Source: Alphaproteobacteria bacterium (GTDB taxonomy: Bacteria > Pseudomonadota > Alphaproteobacteria > Sphingomonadales > Emcibacteraceae). From it: 15,998 bases of DNA. Shown in pieces: positions 1 through 7,181 of this stretch. The position numbers and the translations under genes were made by a program. The notes beneath the pieces are model-generated. The model was not told where the DNA came from and ran no database searches. It worked only from the letters and a program-made list of their open reading frames with translations. The DNA lies in contig JAUILB010000028.1 of assembly GCA_030432815.1 (NCBI GenBank), positions 1-15,998 on the forward strand, in the 5' to 3' direction. Numbering within the stretch: position 1 is the stretch's first letter; each line of letters begins with the position of its first letter.

Positions 1-477
1 GTCAGGTACGATTGCATCAAGATCCTGTCTTGTTGGAAAACGGTTTTCCGGCCAAACCTTTTCAATCCATCCCCGTCCTGTAACCCACGGCAGGTCAGGG
101 TTTGCATCAGCATATGCCTTTACGGCATCAATGGTTTCTGCAAGGCTGTTTATACCTTGAAGGTTTAAATTTACCTCACGAAATCCAACGCCGCTCAAAT
201 GTCCGTGTGCATCAATAAGGCCGGGGTAGACCGCTTTTCCCATCAAATCAATGACGTCAGCATCACCGCAGGCATATCGTTCGACACCTATATTATCGCC
301 GACATAAATAATTTTACTACCAAGAATGGCCACGGCTTCTGCGGACGGGTTTTTATCATCAACCGTATATACGACGCCGTTTTTAAGGACGATATCGGCC
401 TCTTTACAAGCTTGTGCATTGGCACCACTGACCATTAGTGACGAAATAGCAGCAGTTAACAGAATTTTTTTAATCAC
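1..477 (-). CDS. Exported amidohydrolase, YtcJ-like (N-terminal part)
   Basis: This is the first 159 codons of a metal-dependent hydrolase of amidohydrolase family 3; the rest runs off the left edge. The start is GTG at 477-475, preceded on the minus strand by AAGGGAG at good spacing. Residues 1-21 form a Sec signal peptide (KK, then a hydrophobic stretch ending ANA), so the enzyme should act in the periplasm or be secreted. After it come the usual small beta domain (ADIVLKNGVVYTVD at about 27-40, then AVAILGSKIIYVG) and the barrel entry PGLIDAHGH with the HxH metal ligands H91 and H93. Members hydrolyse C-N bonds in varied amides and cyclic compounds; the substrate cannot be read from this part. 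It lies 78 bases downstream of manC on the same strand and may be co-transcribed, but no functional link to polysaccharide synthesis is evident. Confidence 0.9.
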   Translation of the reverse strand, partial: MIKKILLTAAISSLMVSGANAQACKEADIVLKNGVVYTVDDKNPSAEAVAILGSKIIYVGDNIGVERYACGDADVIDLMGKAVYPGLIDAHGHLSGVGFREVNLNLQGINSLAETIDAVKAYADANPDLPWVTGRGWIEKVWPENRFPTRQDLDAIVPD

Positions 478-555
478 GAGATGCTCCCTTATCTTTTAAA
501 AGATTTATTTGTCTCAACAATAGGACAAATTTCCAGTTAAAGACAAGAGACTTGT

Positions 556-1986
556 TTATGATCTTCCGTATGTGTCTTCAAAACGGACAATGTCATCTTC
601 ACCAAGATAAGACCCCGACTGTACCTCAATAATATACAGAGGAATTTTTCCAGGATTACGAAGGCGGTGTTTCGCACCTATCGGAATATAACAGCTTTCG
701 TTTTCGCTTAGTGTTTTAACTTTTTCATCAATGGTGACTTCAGCGGTACCTTGTACGACGACCCAGTGTTCCGCGCGGTGGTGGTGCATCTGAAGCGATA
801 ACACCTGTCCCGGATTAACCACAAGACGTTTTACCTGAAAGCGGTCATCCATGTCCGATGTCTGGTAAGATCCCCATGGGCGATAGACGACTGTATGGCT
901 GATGTGTTCGGCGCGCCCCGAAGCTTTAAGCCGATCAACTATCGCTTTAACGTCCTGCGTTCTGTTTTTATCACAAACAAGCACGGCGTCTTTTGTTGCG
1001 ACAACAATTAAAGCTTCGAGCCCCACGGCGGCGATAGCAGGACCTTCTGATTTCATCAGGCAGTTTTTACTTTCGTGGGAAATGATATCTCCGGTGATCA
1101 CATTCCCATCGTCATCCTTATCTGAAATATCCCATAAAGCATTCCATGAACCGACATCATTCCATCCCATGTCAACGGGTACGACAGCGGCTTTATCGGT
1201 TTTTTCCATTACGGCATAGTCAATAGAATTGGACGGGCTGGCGAGGAAGCTTGCTTTGTCGGGACGAATGAAAGACATATCACTTTCAGAATTTTCAATT
1301 GCATTTTTACAGGCAACAAGCATTTCCGGTTCATTATTTGCTATAATGTCCAGATATGCTGCTACGGGAAATAAAAATATTCCACTATTCCAGTAATAAC
1401 CACCTGCATTCACATATTCCTTTGCTTTGGTTTCATCAGGTTTCTCAACAAACTTTTCAACCAGATTGCAGCCATAGACTTCTTTAAGATTTTCACCGCA
1501 TTTAATATAGCCGTATCCGGTTTCAGGCTTGTCAGGCACAATACCAAACGTTGTAAGTAAATTATGCTCCGAGGCTGCTTCTTTTGCTATGTTTATGGCT
1601 ATTAAAAATGCTTCTTTATGTGCAATCACGTGATCTGATGGCATAATCAGCATAAGTCCGTTGGGGTCGGTCTTTTGAATTTGAAGTGCTGCAAGTGTTG
1701 CTGCAGGCGCGGTATTTCGTCCTTCAGGTTCCAAAATTATACTTGTATTTTCAATGCCAATTTTTCTCAACTGTTCAGCAATAATAAAGCGGTGTTCTTC
1801 GTTCGCAATAAAAAGCGGGTCATTAAAAATTACGGGGTCTTTTACACGTTCCACGGTTTCCTGGATCATGGTTTGATCTGAAACTAGTGGCAGTAGCTGC
1901 TTGGGATATAAAGAACGGGAAATCGGCCATAACCTTGTTCCGGAACCTCCGGATAAAATGACGGGCGTAATTTTTATATTATTCAT
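556..1986 (-). CDS. manC: Mannose-1-phosphate guanylyltransferase / mannose-6-phosphate isomerase
   Basis: This bifunctional type II enzyme converts fructose-6-phosphate to mannose-6-phosphate and mannose-1-phosphate plus GTP to GDP-mannose, the cytoplasmic mannose (and fucose/rhamnose) donor for EPS. The 476 residues match the usual family length. The N-terminal nucleotidyltransferase carries GGSGTRLWP (13-21), YPKQLLPL, FVEKP and YYWNSGIFLF. The C-terminal cupin isomerase domain (from about 364) carries RPWGSY, the metal-site segment LQMHHHRAEHW (H401-H403, E406) and IGAKHRLRNPG (H440). The ATG at 1986 has AAAGG about nine bases upstream. It is transcribed away from the EPS operon across a shared 323-base gap and probably supplies its sugar donor. 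A phosphomannomutase, needed between the two reactions, is not in the window. Confidence 0.96.
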   Translation of the reverse strand: MNNIKITPVILSGGSGTRLWPISRSLYPKQLLPLVSDQTMIQETVERVKDPVIFNDPLFIANEEHRFIIAEQLRKIGIENTSIILEPEGRNTAPAATLAALQIQKTDPNGLMLIMPSDHVIAHKEAFLIAINIAKEAASEHNLLTTFGIVPDKPETGYGYIKCGENLKEVYGCNLVEKFVEKPDETKAKEYVNAGGYYWNSGIFLFPVAAYLDIIANNEPEMLVACKNAIENSESDMSFIRPDKASFLASPSNSIDYAVMEKTDKAAVVPVDMGWNDVGSWNALWDISDKDDDGNVITGDIISHESKNCLMKSEGPAIAAVGLEALIVVATKDAVLVCDKNRTQDVKAIVDRLKASGRAEHISHTVVYRPWGSYQTSDMDDRFQVKRLVVNPGQVLSLQMHHHRAEHWVVVQGTAEVTIDEKVKTLSENESCYIPIGAKHRLRNPGKIPLYIIEVQSGSYLGEDDIVRFEDTYGRS

Positions 1987-2067
1987 TTCTTATTGCCTTT
2001 TATTCAACTTTTATGAACTTATAGCCTGATATTTTTAATTCATTATTAAAATAGAAAATTTTTTACC

Positions 2068-2083
2068 TGCAAAAATTTTACCT
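2068..2083 (-). promoter_or_regulatory. Possible sigma-54 promoter for manC
   Basis: Read on the minus strand the sequence is AGGTAAAATTTTTGCA, with the obligatory GG and GC separated by exactly ten bases and a perfect -12 box TTGCA. The -24 box AGGTAA matches TGGCAC at only three of six positions. Transcription would start near 2058, giving a leader of about 70 bases before manC. The nearby PrsR is a sigma-54 activator, which makes the match interesting, but chance matches are expected in AT-rich DNA. Confidence 0.3.
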
Positions 2084-2180
2084 TTCATACACCATAAATT
2101 AATATATTTTTCATTAAGCTATGCTACGGTTCAAACTTGTTTTTAGTTTAGTAATTACAACAGGTTAATTTGTATGCGTG

Positions 2181-2202
2181 ATGAGTGAACAAGGAAACTC
2201 AT
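2181..2202. repeat. Inverted repeat ATGAGT-N10-ACTCAT
   Basis: Perfect 6-bp arms at 2181-2186 and 2197-2202 enclose a 10-base spacer. The dyad lies just upstream of the predicted -35 box of the EPS operon, where an activator or repressor dimer could bind. The arms are short, so this is suggestive only. Confidence 0.3.
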
Positions 2203-2218
2203 TTTACGTAATATAAAT

Positions 2219-2248
2219 TTAACAGGGAAGGTTAAATAATAATATAGT
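2219..2248 (+). promoter_or_regulatory. Candidate sigma-70 promoter of the EPS operon
   Basis: TTAACA at 2219-2224 (five of six to TTGACA) and TATAGT at 2243-2248 (five of six to TATAAT) are separated by 18 bases. The start would fall near 2255, about 55 bases before the sugar transferase ATG. It is the best match I found in this gap, but AT-rich DNA gives many weak matches. Confidence 0.4.
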
Positions 2249-2254
2249 TAAAAC

Positions 2255-2280
2255 CATATGATTATAGTAGAAGTCATATG
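2255..2280 (+). promoter_or_regulatory. Leader hairpin / paired CATATG sites
   Basis: CATATG occurs at 2255-2260 and again at 2275-2280, 20 bp apart. Arms 2255-2263 and 2272-2280 can pair over nine positions (one G-U) around an 8-base loop. The hairpin would begin at the very 5' end of the predicted transcript, so it could stabilise the mRNA. As DNA, it is a dyad with two identical sites two helical turns apart. Confidence 0.35.
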
Positions 2281-2309
2281 TGTTTCGTAATATTTTGAAA
2301 CTGTAGTTT

Positions 2310-3698
2310 ATGATTAGAATTTTTAAACATTATATCCCGAAATCCATTTTGGTACTTGCGTTGATCGAATGTGTCATGCTGTTTCTTATGATATGGCTGG
2401 CCATGGCTTTAAGGTTTGCGCAAATTGGGGAACCTGTTCCGACATTTGGGGAATATTTACCTGAGAAATTATTTTATGTTGTAATTGTTTATTTGGTGTT
2501 GCTTGCGACCGGCTTATATCGGTTGGATACATGCCGTGATATTAAAATGTCGGCTGTCCGGCTTTCTGTGAGCATGGTGCTTGCTTTCCTGGCGGTTTCT
2601 GTTGGCCTTTATCTGTTTCCGGATATTGAAATCTGGCGAAGCGTGTCCGTTTACGCGATTATTTCGACGTATCTGTTTTTGATTTCAGTGCGGTTTTTCT
2701 TCCTGCATTTTGTTGATCATAAAAGTATTGAAACCCGGGTCATTGTTTTGGGGGCAGGAAACAGGGCTAAAAGAGTGCTGGAAAGCAATGATAAAAAGAC
2801 ATCCAATGTTAATTTTATTACTTTCGTGCGTATGGGAGAGAATGAAAATGAAATTGAAAACGCTATCAATTTTGACGAGATAGAATGCTTTGAAAAATTT
2901 GTAGAAGATAATGCCTGTCAGGAAATTGTTGTCGCAATTGAGGAACGAAGAGGTACACTTCCTGTAAGTGAACTTCTCGCCTGCAAAATGAACGGTACAT
3001 ATATTTCAGAAGCGGCGAGCTTTATTGAACGGCAGGTAGGTGCACTTAATCTGGCTATGTTTAATCCCAGCTGGATGATTTTTTCAGATGGGTTTGATAA
3101 TACCAAAAAAGTTGATTTGTTTCTTAAGCGCTCATTTGACATTATTGCAAGCGCAACATTGTTAATTGTAAGTATGCCGCTGCTCATTATCACAGCTTTG
3201 GCTGTTAAATTAACGAGTCGGGGACCAATATTTTATAGACAGGAAAGAATGGGCCATATGGGGCAGCCTTTCAATGTTCTGAAATTTCGCAGTATGTCGC
3301 AAAATGCTGAAGCGGATGGTGTGCCAAAATGGGCACAACAAAATGATGCGCGTGTTACATTGGTTGGCAGATTTATACGTAAAACCAGAATTGATGAAAT
3401 ACCGCAGATTTTTAATGTCTTGCGCGGAGATATGAGTTTTGTTGGCCCACGTCCCGAACGACCATATTTCGTGGAACAGCTAAGTGAAAAAATCCCAATG
3501 TTTGATAAACGTCATACCGTTAAGCCTGGTATCACAGGATGGGCGCAATTAAATTACCCTTACGGGGCGTCCGAGGAAGACAGCCGACGAAAACTTGAAT
3601 ATGATCTTTACTATATTAAAAATTATTCTATCTTTTTAGACTTGCTTATTTTGGTTCAAACAATTCGTGTAGTGTTGTGGCCTGACGGAGTTAGGTAA
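2310..3698 (+). CDS. Polyprenyl-phosphate sugar transferase, exosortase/PEP-CTERM EPS type
   Basis: This initiating transferase moves a sugar-1-phosphate from a nucleotide sugar to undecaprenyl phosphate, the first step of EPS repeat-unit assembly at the inner membrane. The architecture is that of the TIGR03013 (EpsB_2-like) group: four N-terminal membrane segments (about 13-35, 52-70, 80-103, 109-133), a Rossmann-like middle starting at VIVLGAGNRAKR (144-155), and a C-terminal bacterial sugar transferase domain from KRSFDII (273-279). That domain has a membrane helix and the motifs KFRSM (325-329), TRIDEIPQ (359-366), GPRPE (379-383) and PGITGWAQ (406-413). The 462 residues are normal for the group. 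The ATG at 2310 directly follows an in-frame TAG at 2304 and lacks a clear ribosome-binding site. The sugar used (glucose or galactose are common in this superfamily) cannot be told. It is the first gene of the prsK-prsR-prsT operon. Confidence 0.93.
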   Translation: MIRIFKHYIPKSILVLALIECVMLFLMIWLAMALRFAQIGEPVPTFGEYLPEKLFYVVIVYLVLLATGLYRLDTCRDIKMSAVRLSVSMVLAFLAVSVGLYLFPDIEIWRSVSVYAIISTYLFLISVRFFFLHFVDHKSIETRVIVLGAGNRAKRVLESNDKKTSNVNFITFVRMGENENEIENAINFDEIECFEKFVEDNACQEIVVAIEERRGTLPVSELLACKMNGTYISEAASFIERQVGALNLAMFNPSWMIFSDGFDNTKKVDLFLKRSFDIIASATLLIVSMPLLIITALAVKLTSRGPIFYRQERMGHMGQPFNVLKFRSMSQNAEADGVPKWAQQNDARVTLVGRFIRKTRIDEIPQIFNVLRGDMSFVGPRPERPYFVEQLSEKIPMFDKRHTVKPGITGWAQLNYPYGASEEDSRRKLEYDLYYIKNYSIFLDLLILVQTIRVVLWPDGVR

Positions 3699-3703
3699 AC
3701 TAA

Positions 3704-5800
3704 ATGGGGAGTCTGTCTCTTAACATAAGTTTTCTCACCTACGGTGTGGCGACTGTCGCATATGCAATCCTTCTTGGTTTAATTATTCAGAAAAATCAAT
3801 GTCGTGGTGAACATAAATGGATGTTTGCTGCGGTAGTTATAAGCGTAATCTGGTCTTTCTTTAATTGTATCTCTGCTGTCGCGGGGGCTTATACGACGAA
3901 TGTTGTTTTTCTAACCGTTTCATACATGCTGCCGTTTGTGGACTGGCTTAAAGGGATTGTGTGGATAATATTTCTCTATAATCATTTGCGGCTTATCTGG
4001 AATAGTCAGGATAACGGTAAACTTAGTCGAACTGTCGGCGGAATAATAACGGTTATAGCCACTATTGGATTTATTATTGAACTTGTTCAGTTTTCGTCAA
4101 TGTGGGGTTTGTTTGAGCGCGGTATAATTGGTGATCTGCCTACTTATAATAAGTTTTTGATTGCTTTTTTCATTTTGCTTCTTGTGGAAAACTTATATCG
4201 CAATATTGCCCGTGAAAATCGTTGGGGTGTCCGTTTCTTCTGTTTGGGTCTTGGATGTATTTATGCATTTGAATTTCTGCTTTACAGCGATTCAATGCTC
4301 TATTCACTAATCGATCCGGAATTTTATGAAGCAAGGGGGGCGGTAAATATCATTGTTGTACCGCTTCTTGCCATCGCAGTATCACGCGGTGCGAAATGGT
4401 CCGTTGGTATCAGTCTGACACATCGTGCTGCTTTTCATACGGTTTCGCTGATTGCGGGTATTTCTTATGTGATTGGGATATCTGTTTTAGGGTATTATAT
4501 TCAAAGCTTTGGCGGTGAATGGGGTAAAATTTTGCAGGTAAGCTTTCTTTTTGCCGCTTTCATTGGCTTTGTCATAATAATTTATTCCGGCAAAATAAGG
4601 TCCACCATACTTGTTCTGCTTAATAAATATTTCTTTATGTATAAATTTGATTACCGTGAAGAATGGCTGCGGTTTATTCAGACAATGACTGATTCCGAAG
4701 ATCATTATAATCTTCAGGAACGTGCCATAAAATCGGTTGCGAATTTATTGGATAGCCCCGGTGGCGCACTATGGTATCTGGATCAACCGGACAGTTTCCA
4801 GCTTGCTGCGAAATGGAATTTTCATCATGATATTGATGATGAACTTCCGGCGGGTAGCGAACTCGCACAATATATGGAAAAGAAAAGATGGATTGTTGAT
4901 CTTGATGATGTTCACGAGGGAAAAATAAAAAACAATAATTGCCCTGTGCCAGGCTGGCTGAATAGCATTCCTGATTTCTGGTTAGTGGTTCCTCTTATTC
5001 ATCATGATGATTTGAAGGGCTTTATTGTTTTATACAAGCCACGTGCCGACAGGGAGCTTAATTGGGAAACCCTGGATATTTTAAAGACTGTAAGTTTACA
5101 GATTGCAAGTTATCTTGTTGAACAGGAAACCTTAAAAGCACTGGGTATTGCCAGTGAATTTGAAGCCTTTAACCGCAAGTTTGCGTTCGTAATTCATGAT
5201 ATAAAAAATATGGCAAGTCAGCTTTCACTTCTTAACAAGAATGCTGAAAAGCATGGTGATAACCCTGAGTTTCAGAAGGATCTTAAAATTACGGTTAATA
5301 ATACCGTCGAAAAAATGAATGATCTTTTATCCAGAATAAATTTGATACAGGAACCATCACAATCCCGATCAAATGAGAAAGTGAATGTAAGCAATATCTT
5401 AAAATCCCGCATTGACCGGTTTTTGAAAGCAGGTCAGAATATCACGGTAGATGTTAATGAAAATATTGAAGCACTTTCCCACGAAGATAACTTGGATACT
5501 GTTTTTGTCCATATTATTCAAAATGCGCTTGATGCAAGTGATGAGGGCCAGGAGGTACATGTTTCACTTAATGAAGATCAGAATTACGCAATTGTAAAAA
5601 TATCTGATACAGGATCGGGAATGGATCGTGATTTTATCAGAAATGAATTATTTCGTCCGTTCAGATCATTAAAAGAAGGTGGCTACGGAATTGGGGCTTA
5701 TGAAAGCCGTCAACTAATTCAAAATATGGGCGGACGGATGGAAGTGAAAAGCAAGCCCGGCACTGGTACAATAATTACTATCTATTTGAAAAAGGAATAG
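3704..5800 (+). CDS. prsK: PEP-CTERM system sensor histidine kinase PrsK
   Basis: This is a membrane sensor kinase paired with PrsR downstream. The 698 residues begin with eight to nine predicted membrane helices (about 10-295), followed by a GAF-like domain (about 335-475). The kinase core has the phosphoacceptor in FVIHDIKN (H498), the N box FVHIIQNALDAS (N607), the G1 box DTGSGM (635-640) and the G2 region GYGIGAY (660-666). HDIKN in place of the common HELRTP is typical of the PrsK family. It starts five bases after the sugar transferase stop, with AGG about ten bases before the ATG, so it is translated from the same message. The signal is unknown; the multi-helix N-terminus suggests sensing at or within the membrane. 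In known systems PrsK/PrsR controls PEP-CTERM protein and EPS genes through sigma-54. Confidence 0.95.
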   Translation: MGSLSLNISFLTYGVATVAYAILLGLIIQKNQCRGEHKWMFAAVVISVIWSFFNCISAVAGAYTTNVVFLTVSYMLPFVDWLKGIVWIIFLYNHLRLIWNSQDNGKLSRTVGGIITVIATIGFIIELVQFSSMWGLFERGIIGDLPTYNKFLIAFFILLLVENLYRNIARENRWGVRFFCLGLGCIYAFEFLLYSDSMLYSLIDPEFYEARGAVNIIVVPLLAIAVSRGAKWSVGISLTHRAAFHTVSLIAGISYVIGISVLGYYIQSFGGEWGKILQVSFLFAAFIGFVIIIYSGKIRSTILVLLNKYFFMYKFDYREEWLRFIQTMTDSEDHYNLQERAIKSVANLLDSPGGALWYLDQPDSFQLAAKWNFHHDIDDELPAGSELAQYMEKKRWIVDLDDVHEGKIKNNNCPVPGWLNSIPDFWLVVPLIHHDDLKGFIVLYKPRADRELNWETLDILKTVSLQIASYLVEQETLKALGIASEFEAFNRKFAFVIHDIKNMASQLSLLNKNAEKHGDNPEFQKDLKITVNNTVEKMNDLLSRINLIQEPSQSRSNEKVNVSNILKSRIDRFLKAGQNITVDVNENIEALSHEDNLDTVFVHIIQNALDASDEGQEVHVSLNEDQNYAIVKISDTGSGMDRDFIRNELFRPFRSLKEGGYGIGAYESRQLIQNMGGRMEVKSKPGTGTIITIYLKKE
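5792..5796 (+). promoter_or_regulatory. Ribosome-binding site that points to an ATT start for prsR
   Basis: AAGGA lies inside the last codons of prsK, seven bases before ATT at 5804. It is the only good Shine-Dalgarno sequence near the beginning of prsR. The alternative TTG at 5825 is preceded only by an A-rich run with AGAAG. Confidence 0.6.
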
Positions 5801-5803
5801 AAA

Positions 5804-7165
5804 ATTACAGAAGAAAAAAGAAAATTGTTGATTATTGAGGATGATGAAGGTCTTCAGCGGCAATATAAGTGGAATTTTGAAAATTATGAAACGCTCATTG
5901 CGGGTGATCGTGAAAGTGCTATTGCATTGCTTAAGAATAACGCGCCTTCCGTTGTGCTTTTGGATCTTGGTCTGCCGCCTGATCCGGATGGCACGACAGA
6001 GGGGTTTATGGCGCTTAATGAAATACTTTCAATAAATCCAATGACAAAAATTATTGTTGCATCAGGACATGAAGCCCGCGAAAGCGCGATCAATGCAATA
6101 TCAAATGGTGCTTATGACTTTTATCAAAAACCAGTTGATGCAGATGAGATAGGATTAATTGTTGAACGCGCCTTTAAACTTTATGACCTTGAATGTGAAA
6201 ATCGCGAACTTCAACAAAAACAATATTCTACTAGACTGCCGGAGCTGGTTACAGCATCCGATGCAATGGAAAAGGTTTGCGGTATAATTGAACGTGTTGC
6301 ACCAACCGCAGTATCGGTTTTATTGCTTGGAGCAAGCGGTACCGGTAAAGAACTGCTTGCACGTGCGCTTCATAATTTAAGTGATCGCCGTGATCAGCCG
6401 TTTGTCGCAATTAATTGCGGCGCCATTCCTGAGAATTTGATTGAAAGTGAATTGTTCGGCTTTGAAAAGGGAGCTTTTACAGGTGCAGTGAAGCAGGTTA
6501 AGGGAAAAATTGAATCCGCTGAGGGGGGGACATTGTTTCTTGATGAAATTGGTGATTTGCCCTTACCTTTGCAGGTAAAGTTACTGCGATTTCTTCAAGA
6601 ACGTGTCATAGAGCGTATCGGAGGACGTCAGGAAATATCTGTAGATGTCAGGGTTATAAGCGCAACCCACCAGGCTTTGGACCAATATATAAATGACGGA
6701 AGATTTCGCGAGGATCTATATTACCGTTTAAGTGAAATTGTGGTCAATATCCCCGATCTTAAGGATCGGGATGGCGATGCCTTGCTTCTTGCACATAATT
6801 TTCTTAACAAATTTGCCCGGGAATTTGATAAGCCGACGAAATCCTTTGATCGCAATGTTACCAGGGCTATTGCGTCCTATGACTGGCCTGGCAATGTACG
6901 TGAACTTGAAAATCGTATTAAGCGTGCTGTTATTATGAGTGACGGCCGAAAAATAACACTAAATGATCTTGAGATTGAATATTCGGAAGATCATATTGAA
7001 ACACTGAATTTAAAAGAAATCAGAGAAAAGAATGACAAGGCAGCTATTGTTAAGGCATTATCACTTTCAAACGGCAATATTAGTGAAACAGCAAGACTCC
7101 TTGGTATAAGCCGGCCAACTTTTTATGGATTGGTCAAACAATATAATTTAAATATCGAAAAGTAA
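5804..7165 (+). CDS. prsR: PEP-CTERM system sigma-54 response regulator PrsR
   Basis: This NtrC-type regulator is phosphorylated by PrsK and activates sigma-54 RNA polymerase. Numbering from ATT at 5804 (453 residues), the receiver has the acidic pair D13/D14, phospho-acceptor D54 and K109. The AAA+ domain has Walker A GASGTGKE (176-183), the sigma-54 contact loop GAFTGA (223-228), Walker B GGTLFLDE (241-248), FREDLYYRL and WPGNVRELENR. A Fis-type helix-turn-helix lies at the end (SETARLLGISRPTFYG). No ATG, GTG or TTG gives a full receiver. TTG at 5825 would begin at LIIEDD and lose the lead-in MTEEKRKL, which fits the usual PrsR beginning (M...KPKLLIVEDD). I chose ATT because of this and the AAGGA seven bases before it; a conventional caller would pick 5825. 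It starts three bases after prsK, so translational coupling is likely. Confidence 0.93.
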   Translation: MTEEKRKLLIIEDDEGLQRQYKWNFENYETLIAGDRESAIALLKNNAPSVVLLDLGLPPDPDGTTEGFMALNEILSINPMTKIIVASGHEARESAINAISNGAYDFYQKPVDADEIGLIVERAFKLYDLECENRELQQKQYSTRLPELVTASDAMEKVCGIIERVAPTAVSVLLLGASGTGKELLARALHNLSDRRDQPFVAINCGAIPENLIESELFGFEKGAFTGAVKQVKGKIESAEGGTLFLDEIGDLPLPLQVKLLRFLQERVIERIGGRQEISVDVRVISATHQALDQYINDGRFREDLYYRLSEIVVNIPDLKDRDGDALLLAHNFLNKFAREFDKPTKSFDRNVTRAIASYDWPGNVRELENRIKRAVIMSDGRKITLNDLEIEYSEDHIETLNLKEIREKNDKAAIVKALSLSNGNISETARLLGISRPTFYGLVKQYNLNIEK

Positions 7166-7171
7166 CTCTTC

Positions 7172-7175
7172 GGAG
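7172..7175 (+). promoter_or_regulatory. Ribosome-binding site of prsT
   Basis: GGAG ends six bases before TTG at 7182 and 12 bases before ATG at 7188. The spacing favours the TTG as the prsT start, although ATG is the stronger codon. Either choice leaves the signal peptide intact. Confidence 0.5.
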
Positions 7176-7181
7176 AATGAT

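Larger units (their letters stand above)
1987..2309. other. Divergent intergenic region, manC / EPS operon
   Basis: This is a very AT-rich stretch without a convincing gene. It separates manC (minus) from the sugar transferase operon (plus) and must hold both promoters. I see a sigma-54-like element facing manC (2068-2083), an inverted repeat ATGAGT/ACTCAT (2181-2202), a good sigma-70-type promoter facing the EPS operon (2219-2248) and a 9-bp hairpin just after its predicted start (2255-2280). No GG-N10-GC sigma-54 spacing occurs on the plus strand here. Confidence 0.7.

Noticed and set aside
199..438. Plus-strand open frame opposite the amidohydrolase.
   Set aside because: The minus-strand frame reads as a clear signal peptide plus amidohydrolase with the HxH motif; the plus frame is its shadow.
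507..530. Hairpin ATTTGTC / GACAAAT in the gap between manC and the amidohydrolase.
   Set aside because: It is a 7-bp stem with only two G-C pairs and a 10-base loop, without a following U-run on the minus strand, so it is not a credible terminator.
2160..2180. GG...GC pair at CAGGTTAATTTGTATGCG as a plus-strand sigma-54 promoter.
   Set aside because: The GG and GC are 11 bases apart rather than the strict ten, and the flanking boxes do not match.
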